NCBI GenBank assembly: GCA_026414805.1
Contig: JAOAIH010000022.1
Coordinates: 1 to 38,582, forward strand
From: Spirochaetota bacterium
GTDB taxonomy: Bacteria > Spirochaetota > UBA4802 > UB4802
Length of the DNA stretch: 38,582 nt
Direction of reading: 5' to 3'
Numbering within the stretch: the stretch's first letter is position 1; each line of letters opens with the position of its first letter. A program made the position numbers and the translations under genes. Shown here piece by piece: positions 25,364 through 32,411 of this stretch. The notes under the pieces were generated by a model. It worked only from the letters and a program-made list of their open reading frames with translations. It ran no database searches and was not told the DNA's origin.

Positions 25364-26128
25364 TTACTTGCTCATTGTTGCCTGTACAAACTCCAATGTC
25401 TTGCGTACGTTATCATCAAAGAAACACTGCAATCCTTTTGTCCAGCTTCCGTCTTTAAGGTCTTTGCGTATTCTGTCGGCAGTTTCTTGACGTATGCATA
25501 ATTTAAGTGGTGTAAATGCATTGCCGGGATTGTTTTTCCACAGATTAATAAGTTCTTTTGCTCTGATAATTAATTTATCTTCATCAACAAGTTCATCAAT
25601 GAGTCCAAGTTGTAATGCCTGTTCTGGGCCGTACATGTTTCCAAAGTACATGATGTCTCTGAATTTCTTGTCGCTGTCCACGCCAAACCGTACCACATTC
25701 CACTGTGCAACTGAAAGAGGCAGTCCAATCTTGATTTCGCTCATGCCCATCTTTATCTTTGGATGATTTTTCATGATACGATAGTCGCACGCCATTGCAA
25801 ATATCATGCCGCCGGCAACAGTATGCCCATTTAATGCTGCAATAACAGGTTTTTCAAACATAAAAAGCTCAAGCAAAATCTCTTCCTCAACGTCAAAGAA
25901 TTTAATCACTTCGTTAATATCCTTAAAGCTTAAAAACATAGGTAGGCTGAAACCTGAGGAAAATGTTTTCCCTTCCCCTGTTAAAATAACACCCTTAATT
26001 GATGGGTCTGCTGCTGCTTCTTTAAGATACGTGCGCAGGTCATGCAGTACTGTGTCGGTGAGCGCATTCATTTTGCCATCATTAAGTGTAAGAATGTAGA
26101 CATTATCTTCTACTTTTTTCTGCAACAT
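25364..26128 (-). CDS. enoyl-CoA hydratase/isomerase (crotonase) family protein
   Basis: 254 residues, a single crotonase domain. The first oxyanion-hole segment is GKTFSSGFSL (about 53-62), the second is AALNGHTVAGGMIFAMACDYRI (about 98-118). Of the two hydratase glutamates, the first (GGxE) is isoleucine here (Ile109) and the second is present as Glu131 in GMSEIKIGL. One-glutamate members are often isomerases or other crotonase enzymes, so simple hydratase activity is doubtful. GGGGG lies 6-10 bases before the ATG. It is separate from the main oxidation gene group at 31-38 kb. Confidence 0.85.
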   Translation of the reverse strand: MLQKKVEDNVYILTLNDGKMNALTDTVLHDLRTYLKEAAADPSIKGVILTGEGKTFSSGFSLPMFLSFKDINEVIKFFDVEEEILLELFMFEKPVIAALNGHTVAGGMIFAMACDYRIMKNHPKIKMGMSEIKIGLPLSVAQWNVVRFGVDSDKKFRDIMYFGNMYGPEQALQLGLIDELVDEDKLIIRAKELINLWKNNPGNAFTPLKLCIRQETADRIRKDLKDGSWTKGLQCFFDDNVRKTLEFVQATMSK

Positions 26129-26289
26129 ACCAAGCCCCCGTAAAGTATAATGAAAATATAACTATATTGGTGCACAGTATTGTACAGGCATGATAGTTGT
26201 AAAGAATAAATTTTTTTCAAAAAATACTCTTGACCTTTTTGTGCAGGCTGTACCTGCTAATGTTGATAATTCCATTTGCGGAGGATATA

Positions 26290-27396
26290 ATGCACGACAT
26301 TACCTGGATACCGTTTGATATAGCTACACAATACGTCGTAGATGTATTTACCAGTTTAGGGGTGCCACGGGATGAAGCTTATATATGTGCTGATGTGCTG
26401 ATTATGGCAGATAAATTTGGCATCGATTCACATGGACTAAACAGATTAAAACCCATATATTACGATCGCATCAAGCAGGGGATACAGAAGCCAGTTACAC
26501 ACTTTGAGATTATCAAAGAAGGGCCAACCACGGCAACAGTTGATGGGCATGATGGAATGGGGCAGGTTATAGCCTACAGGTCAATGCAGATGGCTATCGA
26601 CAAAGCAAAAAAATATGGAATGGGAATGGTTGCAGTGCGCAACTCCACTCATTACGGCATAGCTGGTTACTATGCAAAGATGGCAGCCGACAACAATATG
26701 ATAGGCATAACCGGCACCAACGCACGACCTTCAGTTGCTCCTACGTTTGGTGTTGAAAATATGCTGGGTACCAATCCGCTCACGTTTGGAATCCCCACTG
26801 ATGAGGAATTCCCATTTTTACTTGATTGCGCTACCAGCCTCTCGCAGCGCGGCAAGGTTGAGGTGTACGCACGGCTTGGCAAGCCACTTCCACCAGGATG
26901 GGTTATTGACCACCAAGGCAATACCTGTACTGATCCCAATGAAGTGCTGGATGGTCTTATTAAAGGCACTATGGCTTTGACCCCACTGGGGGGCATTGGT
27001 GAGGAAGGTGGAGGCTATAAGGGCTATGGCTATTGTACGGTGGTTGAAATATTATCAGCTGCACTGCAAGCTGGCAGTTATTTGAAGATGCTCTCGGGCT
27101 TTGATGCTTTTGGCAATAAGGTCCCCTATCGTTTAGGCCATTTCTTCATAGCAATAAATATTGAAGCGTTCACTGAGGTGAGTTCTTTTAAGGCTATTGC
27201 GGGCGATATATTGCGGCAGCTACGTAATTCACAGAAAATGCCAGGACAGGAGCGTATCTATACTGCCGGCGAAAAGGAATATTTAGCGTACCTTGAGCGA
27301 AAGGACAAAGGTGTGCCCGTAAATAAAGAAGTAATGAAAGAGCTCATTGCGATGCGCAACGAGCAGGGAATACAAGGGTATGAGATATTGGCATAG
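26290..27396 (+). CDS. Ldh2/MDH2-family NAD(P)-dependent malate/lactate-type dehydrogenase
   Basis: 368 residues from the ATG at 26290, chosen for GGAGG 6 bases upstream; the frame opens earlier, at 26230. This is the family unrelated to classical malate dehydrogenases: FGIDSHGLNRL (His48) and VAVRNSTHYGIAGYYA (His121) are the hallmark motifs, followed by the NPLTFGIPT loop and EEGGGYKGYGYCTVVEIL. It reduces or oxidises 2-keto/2-hydroxy acids in the cytoplasm; the exact substrate cannot be read from sequence. Two bases separate it from the YbeD-like gene downstream. Confidence 0.9.
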   Translation: MHDITWIPFDIATQYVVDVFTSLGVPRDEAYICADVLIMADKFGIDSHGLNRLKPIYYDRIKQGIQKPVTHFEIIKEGPTTATVDGHDGMGQVIAYRSMQMAIDKAKKYGMGMVAVRNSTHYGIAGYYAKMAADNNMIGITGTNARPSVAPTFGVENMLGTNPLTFGIPTDEEFPFLLDCATSLSQRGKVEVYARLGKPLPPGWVIDHQGNTCTDPNEVLDGLIKGTMALTPLGGIGEEGGGYKGYGYCTVVEILSAALQAGSYLKMLSGFDAFGNKVPYRLGHFFIAINIEAFTEVSSFKAIAGDILRQLRNSQKMPGQERIYTAGEKEYLAYLERKDKGVPVNKEVMKELIAMRNEQGIQGYEILA

Positions 27397-27398
27397 TC

Positions 27399-27647
27399 AT
27401 GAACACTGAAAAAGAATTTCCACAGGAAATTACATTTAAGGTAATTTGCAAAAACATACCATATGTAAAAGATATTATCCATAATGCATGCGGCGAACAT
27501 GCTACTGATATTACCATTACCCAAAAAGAAAGTGCACGAAGCACATTTATATCGTACACAATTACTGCAACGTTTGATACACCAGAACATATTGACAGGT
27601 TGTGCAATGCAATTGCCAGCATTGATGGGTTTATAACTATGTTTTAA
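27399..27647 (+). CDS. YbeD/DUF493-like small protein
   Basis: 82 residues. The pattern FPQEITFKVICKN, then SARSTFISYTITATFDTPEHIDRLCNAIASIDGFITMF, resembles the DUF493 (YbeD) ferredoxin-like fold: a start with F-P-x-x-x-x-x-K-V, a Y-x-S/T-x-T strand and a final short strand. Family members are small putative regulators of unclear role. It follows the dehydrogenase gene by 2 bases and overlaps the convergent flavoprotein gene by 4. Confidence 0.7.
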   Translation: MNTEKEFPQEITFKVICKNIPYVKDIIHNACGEHATDITITQKESARSTFISYTITATFDTPEHIDRLCNAIASIDGFITMF

Positions 27648-28861
27648 ACGTTTTTCCCGGCGATAGCTCCGGTACTCCATGCAAACTGAAGATTATAGCC
27701 ACCGCTATCGCCATCAACGTTCAGTAGTTCCCCTGTGATGAAAAGTCCTTTATGCAATGTAGATTCCATTGTTGCAGGATTAATCTCGTTTACATCAACC
27801 CCGCCTGCAGCCACTACTGCTTCTGTAAACGAGCGCGGTTTCCCCGGATGAAGAGTTGCAGTGGTAAACGCGTTGATTACCGCATCAATGTTATCACGCG
27901 ATTCAACTGCAGGCCAATCATACGGAATGCCGGCCATGGATAAAAATACCCGCGGCATTTTATTATTCATGATGCCATATAGTGCACATTCTAGAGTTTT
28001 TTTAGGTTGGGAAAGCAGTTGTTCAAACAATATGCGTAAGGTACTATTATCATAGTATGGAAAAATATTGCATTGAATATACACATCATTGCCTTCAAGT
28101 ATTGCTTTGTTCACTGCACGTGAAATAGACAGAGCACCTGGCCCTGATATGCCGTACGCTGTGAAGAGCACTTCATCGGTTACCTGCTTTACAACGGTGT
28201 TGTCAATCACCACGCTCAGCGTGCAGTCCCAGCGAATACCCTGGAGTGTATGAAGCTGCTTGTTTGTAATGTTTACAGGCAGAATTGAGGGAAATGGTTC
28301 AATGATGGTGTGTCCCAACGACTGAGCAAGCTCATACCCATCTTTTGATGCGCCAAGGGGTCCATATGCACAGCTGCCACATGCCAGAATTATTTTATTA
28401 AAAAAATGCTGCTCTTTTCCTGCTGTTGTTATTATAAATCCATTGTGTACAGGTTGTATGGCTTCAATCTTACGTGAGGTGTGAATTTGTACATTATTGT
28501 GCGATAGCTCATGTTCAAAAGCCTTTACCACCGTAGAAGCTTGCAGCGAAGCAGGATAAACTTTGCCGTTGTCAATTGTAGTGGTGATAATCCCGATAGA
28601 ATGAAAAAATTTAAGTGTATCATTAAGCGTAAACGATTCCAAAACCTGTGTAACAAAATTAATATTGTTAGAGTGATAGTGCTCTGACCCCATATTCATG
28701 TTGGTGAGATTACACCTTCCGTTACCGGTTGCAGCTAACTTACGACCAATTTTGTTTTGCTTTTCAAATATATGAACTTGATTTCGTTTGTTCTGTGATG
28801 CGAAATATGCAGCAATAAGTCCTGAAGCACCGGCACCAATAATTCCAATTTTTTGTTTCAT
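27644..28861 (-). CDS. BaiN/HI0933-family FAD-dependent oxidoreductase
   Basis: 405 residues. An N-terminal dinucleotide fold, KIGIIGAGASGLIAAYFA, binds FAD. The family signature is IGRKLAATGNGRCNLTN (about 41-57). A later CGSCAYGPLGASKDGYELAQSLGH block and a C-terminal LHKGLFITGELLNVDGDSGGYNLQFAWSTGAIAG complete the flavin site. The physiological substrate of most members is unknown. No ribosome binding site is evident before the ATG. Two copies of the recurring octamer lie in its 3' end (27660 and 27704) and one more at 28501. Confidence 0.9.
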   Translation of the reverse strand: MKQKIGIIGAGASGLIAAYFASQNKRNQVHIFEKQNKIGRKLAATGNGRCNLTNMNMGSEHYHSNNINFVTQVLESFTLNDTLKFFHSIGIITTTIDNGKVYPASLQASTVVKAFEHELSHNNVQIHTSRKIEAIQPVHNGFIITTAGKEQHFFNKIILACGSCAYGPLGASKDGYELAQSLGHTIIEPFPSILPVNITNKQLHTLQGIRWDCTLSVVIDNTVVKQVTDEVLFTAYGISGPGALSISRAVNKAILEGNDVYIQCNIFPYYDNSTLRILFEQLLSQPKKTLECALYGIMNNKMPRVFLSMAGIPYDWPAVESRDNIDAVINAFTTATLHPGKPRSFTEAVVAAGGVDVNEINPATMESTLHKGLFITGELLNVDGDSGGYNLQFAWSTGAIAGKNV

Positions 28862-28983
28862 GAATAATGTTATAGAATTCCAACTTTTACATAAATATGG
28901 TGGTCCAAAAGCATAAAGCCAACCACACCAATACCATAATTGATATAATAAATTTAAAAATCAATGTTTTTTACTACTGTACT

Positions 28984-30825
28984 TTACACCACCATCCCGG
29001 CATTTAGTACACCAGTTGCTTTACCCTTATCCACTACTTTTTTGCCATTTATAAACACGTAGTCTATACCTGATGGTCGTTTGTTGGTTTCGGTCAGAGT
29101 ATTATTGTCCTTCACGTTTTTCCAGTCAACAATGGTGATATCGGCCATGTATCCTTCTTTGAGGTAGCCGCGCTTGGCGATTTTATAGCGGTCAGCTATT
29201 GCACCTGTCATTTTGCGGATTAATTCCTGTGGCGATAGCAACTTGTAATCACGGGCTATTTCAAAAAAGCGTGGATAGTTGCCAAACGCAGCTGGATTCT
29301 GAGCTCCCTGGGAAAATGGTGTAGCATCGGTCATGAATAACGATGCGCGATGCTTCATAAGATCCATAACATTCTGTAAGCTTGAATACCGGTGATTAAG
29401 CACCCGTGCTCGTCCATTTGATTTCTTTGCAAAGTCAATAAAATTATCGTACTGACTTAATCCTCGTTCTTTTGCAATGTCTTTTAAGAATTTGCCATTG
29501 TATTTTGCAAGTTCAGGGTTCTGTGCATTTATTATTTGAATATCGTTATAGCCAAAACCCAATAATGCCACTATTAATTCTAATTGTGCACGCAATTTCA
29601 GCAATGCTACTTTATCGTCGTATATTTGTGGTGTTTTTGCCAAAAATGAGCTTGGGAAAAATACATTTATAACAGATGTACCGCAATGATAAGCATAGGT
29701 ATCAAACTTTACATCCAATCCCGAATCAATTGCTCTGTCAATAATGGCAAGTGCATCAGGACAGTTTTTCCATGTTTTTGTTCCTACAAAAATAAGGTGC
29801 GATAGCTCTAAGCGAACATCTGTCTGTTTTGCAATGTCAAGCATCTCATTTAATGCAATGATGTTGTGGGGAGTACCAAATGGCTTGATAGGGTACGTTG
29901 CCGAAAGTGCCGAATAAGCTTTCATGTGGCAGGTGACAATTTTGTTTTTTTTCTTTACAAGGTTACAGATTTCTATGATTTCATCATTAGTTGCAAAAAT
30001 CCCTGGTTCATATTGCAGTCCAAATGAAACGCCATACGCACCCTCATCCATTGCCTGTTCAAGTAAATACAGCATGGTGTTCATCTCATCGCGAGTAAGT
30101 GGCTTTGATTCGTATCCCCTAAGTGATATTCGTGTTGTTCCGTGCCCAGCAAGGTTAACCATATTCAGTGGAATGCCGTGACTTTTGCAATAGCTTAAGT
30201 ACTGGCGCATTGATGGAAGCGAAACTGCAACCTGTTTCACAAAGTTATCTTTTTCCGTTGAGCTATCGCCCCCAAAAAAACCTTTGCCTATATTTTTAAT
30301 CATTTTAAGATATTTGCTTTTTGGCTTAAAGCCGGCAACACCATATCCACAGTTACCGGTAACCGTTGTGGTGATTCCCTGTTCCATAAATGGGTTTTTA
30401 AGTTCCGGATGAGCATCAAGTGGTAATACCCAATCAAGATGTGAATGGCAATCAATGAACCCGGGTGAAATAATTTTATCAGTACAATCAATTGTTGTGC
30501 CTTTGAATTGAATATCCTTGGGGGTTACAAGTTCAATTGTAGTGCCGTGTATCATGACATCGCCAGTGTACGGAGGATTGCCACTTCCGTCTATGATAAG
30601 GCCGTTTTTAAGCAAAATGCGTGACGGTGAGTAGGCAACTTCCATAACGGGTCGCTGTTCAGGTTTATACGAAATCCAGTTAAGGTTCTTTGATGGTTGT
30701 TGTGGTGTTTCCTCAGAGCATTGAAGTAGAGACAATGCAGATAGAGATATGAGCAATGAAGATGTAGTGTATAGAAACTCTTTACGAGTTTGTTCAGTTT
30801 CAAATATAGATTGGTCAAATTTCAT
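28984..30825 (-). CDS. N-acyl-D-amino-acid deacylase-like amidohydrolase, probable lipoprotein
   Basis: 613 residues from the ATG at 30825, with GGAGG 5 bases upstream; an in-frame ATG lies at 30837. The N-terminus has a Tat-like TRKEFL and a hydrophobic run ending LSLLQC (Cys36), suggesting export and lipidation, though glutamine before the cysteine is unusual. The amidohydrolase domain has the metal HxH in FIDCHSHLDW (His127, His129) and the zinc-binding cysteine in VTGNCGYG (Cys159), as in D-aminoacylases. It ends with ADITIVDW and a final beta sandwich. A role in releasing acyl groups from D-amino acids outside the cytoplasm is plausible. Confidence 0.87.
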   Translation of the reverse strand: MKFDQSIFETEQTRKEFLYTTSSLLISLSALSLLQCSEETPQQPSKNLNWISYKPEQRPVMEVAYSPSRILLKNGLIIDGSGNPPYTGDVMIHGTTIELVTPKDIQFKGTTIDCTDKIISPGFIDCHSHLDWVLPLDAHPELKNPFMEQGITTTVTGNCGYGVAGFKPKSKYLKMIKNIGKGFFGGDSSTEKDNFVKQVAVSLPSMRQYLSYCKSHGIPLNMVNLAGHGTTRISLRGYESKPLTRDEMNTMLYLLEQAMDEGAYGVSFGLQYEPGIFATNDEIIEICNLVKKKNKIVTCHMKAYSALSATYPIKPFGTPHNIIALNEMLDIAKQTDVRLELSHLIFVGTKTWKNCPDALAIIDRAIDSGLDVKFDTYAYHCGTSVINVFFPSSFLAKTPQIYDDKVALLKLRAQLELIVALLGFGYNDIQIINAQNPELAKYNGKFLKDIAKERGLSQYDNFIDFAKKSNGRARVLNHRYSSLQNVMDLMKHRASLFMTDATPFSQGAQNPAAFGNYPRFFEIARDYKLLSPQELIRKMTGAIADRYKIAKRGYLKEGYMADITIVDWKNVKDNNTLTETNKRPSGIDYVFINGKKVVDKGKATGVLNAGMVV

Positions 30826-30866
30826 AACTACCTCCATAGTGGTAGGATAAAAACTAAATATAGATT

Positions 30867-30895
30867 AACATAATAGGTGTAGGTAATTATTTCAA
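30867..30895 (-). promoter_or_regulatory. candidate promoter for the deacylase gene
   Basis: On the minus strand: TTGAAA (30895 to 30890), a 17-base spacer, TATGTT (30872 to 30867), 41 bases before the start codon. Confidence 0.4.
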
Positions 30896-30990
30896 TACAA
30901 TAATGTAAAAATTCAAATTTTCAACACATTTTCATTTTTGTTCACAATTATACTACACAAAAAAATTTTTATAAACTACAGAAAATTTGG

Positions 30991-31019
30991 TTGACCGTTC
31001 AGTAGATATGTAATACAAT
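30991..31019 (+). promoter_or_regulatory. promoter of the thiolase-fadB-acyl-CoA ligase operon
   Basis: TTGACC (30991-30996), a 17-base spacer and TACAAT (31014-31019). The predicted start is near 31026, giving a leader of about 70 bases. Confidence 0.65.
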
Positions 31020-31031
31020 ATTACTGTAATA
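31010..31031. promoter_or_regulatory. candidate operator: three alternating half sites over the -10 and start
   Basis: GTAATA (31010-31015), TATTAC (31019-31024) and GTAATA (31026-31031) form two overlapping perfect inverted repeats (spacers of 3 and 1 base), covering the -10 box and the expected transcription start. This is a typical place for a repressor to bind. The regulator is not in the window. Confidence 0.45.
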
Positions 31032-31040
31032 CATAATAAA

Positions 31041-31064
31041 TATGCATTATTAGTAAAATGCATA
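31041..31064. promoter_or_regulatory. 8-bp inverted repeat in the leader of the oxidation operon
   Basis: TATGCATT (31041-31048) and AATGCATA (31057-31064) are perfect reverse complements with an 8-base loop. It lies in the transcribed leader, 24 bases upstream of the GGAGG ribosome binding site, so it could be a second operator or an mRNA stem. Confidence 0.45.
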
Positions 31065-31097
31065 TACAAATTTATACTTACCATTATGGAGGATTGA

Positions 31098-32393
31098 ATG
31101 GCAAGGGGTGACAGAGTTGCAATTATTGATGGATGCCGTACGCCCTTTTTGCGTTCCGGCACCGAGTTTAGAGAGATGATGGCGTATGAAATATGCCGCC
31201 ATGCGGTGAAGGGTTTGGTAGCAAAAACCGGTATTCCTAACAACCTGGTGGATCATGTTATAATGGGAAGCGTTGCAACTGATATTGCAACAACCAATGT
31301 TGCACGTGAAATTATGTTAGCTGCAGGCCTTCCGTATACAATACCAGCATATACCTGCACTGTGGCATGTGTTTCTGCTAATGCTGCAATTATCAGTGGA
31401 GCTAATTTAATTTATAACGGTAATGCGGATTGTATTATTGCAGGAGGAGTTGAGACATTTTCAGATCCTGATATAAAGATATCCAAAAACTATCGCCGCT
31501 TTATTTTGGACCTTACCATGTTCAAAAGGCCAAAGGGTATTATTGGAAAGTTGAAGCTGCTAAAAGGCATGAGCTTTAAGGATTTCATTGTTCCAGAGCA
31601 GCCTGCTATTGGAGAGTTTTCCACTAAACTGCGTATGGGTGATACTGCCGACAGGATTGCAAAAAAGCTTGGTATATCCCAGCGAGAGCAGGATGAATTT
31701 GCAGCATTGTCGCATAACCGTGCTGCTGAAGCGTGGGAAAAGGGGGTGTTGAAAAAAGAAGTTGTGCCAGTTGTTACACCTCAGGGGAAACTAGTAGAAA
31801 AGGATAACGGCTTTAGGAAAGGCACCACTCCCGAAAAATTGGAAAAATTAAAGCCAGCATTTGACCGGCGATATGGAACAGTCACTGCAGGCAATTCTTC
31901 GTTTTTAACTGATGGTGGGGCAGCGGTGCTTTTAATGAGCGAAACTTTAGCTAAGAAGATGGGATTAAAACCGCTGGCATATATTAAATCTTATGCATTT
32001 ACCGCACAGGATTTGTGGGATGAACTTCTTCTGGGTCCAACATTTGCAATTCCAAAAGCACTGGCAATGGGTAAACTTAAATTTAAAGATATTGGTGTAT
32101 GGGAGATCCATGAGGCATTTGGTGCACAAATGGTGGCAGTTATTAAAACCTTGGCATCCAATTCGTTTTGCAAGGATAGATTAGGACTGCCTGGCAAAGT
32201 TGGTGAAATTCCTATTAATGCACTGAATGTGTATGGCGGGTCACTTTCATTGGGGCATCCATTTGGTGCAACTGGTGCACGGCTTGTTACAACGTGTGCA
32301 AACCGTTTGAAGGAAACTGGAAAACGGTATGGTGTGGTTGCAGGTTGTGCGGCTGGTGCAGTTGGCAATGCAATTATATTGGAGCGTGCATAG
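31098..32393 (+). CDS. thiolase (acetyl-CoA acyltransferase)
   Basis: 431 residues. It carries out the thiolytic last step of beta-oxidation. The nucleophile is Cys91 in YTCTVACVSANAA, then CIIAGGVETFS, the C-terminal GSLSLGHPFGATGARL (His387) and VAGCAAGAVG with the second cysteine (Cys417; the usual C-x-G reads C-A-A). The length is nearer to FadI-type long thiolases than to short-chain acetyltransferases. GGAGG lies 7 bases before the ATG. The fadB-type gene starts 18 bases downstream, and the two products together would form the trifunctional oxidation complex. Confidence 0.92.
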   Translation: MARGDRVAIIDGCRTPFLRSGTEFREMMAYEICRHAVKGLVAKTGIPNNLVDHVIMGSVATDIATTNVAREIMLAAGLPYTIPAYTCTVACVSANAAIISGANLIYNGNADCIIAGGVETFSDPDIKISKNYRRFILDLTMFKRPKGIIGKLKLLKGMSFKDFIVPEQPAIGEFSTKLRMGDTADRIAKKLGISQREQDEFAALSHNRAAEAWEKGVLKKEVVPVVTPQGKLVEKDNGFRKGTTPEKLEKLKPAFDRRYGTVTAGNSSFLTDGGAAVLLMSETLAKKMGLKPLAYIKSYAFTAQDLWDELLLGPTFAIPKALAMGKLKFKDIGVWEIHEAFGAQMVAVIKTLASNSFCKDRLGLPGKVGEIPINALNVYGGSLSLGHPFGATGARLVTTCANRLKETGKRYGVVAGCAAGAVGNAIILERA

Positions 32394-32411
32394 TATAAAG
32401 GAGGAATGGCA

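Noticed and set aside
26221-26292. TTGACC at 26230 as the -35 of the Ldh2-family gene.
   Set aside because: No acceptable -10 lies 15-19 bases downstream; GATAAT at 26265 is 29 bases away.
28905-28950. GGTGGT ... ACCAC hairpin in the gap after the deacylase gene.
   Set aside because: Only about five pairs with a long loop and no T-run, too weak to call a terminator.
30821-30840. Longer start (MEVVM) for the deacylase, and the near-identical context ATGGAGGT-n-GTTATGAA at the acyltransferase start (37752).
   Set aside because: In both cases the upstream ATG is part of the GGAGG ribosome binding site context for the second ATG, and no site serves the first. The similarity is explained by a strong ribosome binding site.
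30991-31006. TTGACCGTTCAGTAGA as a TetR-type operator.
   Set aside because: One half (TTGACCG) fits the common TetR half site, but the second matches at only about four of seven positions, and the TTGACC is fully explained as a -35 box.
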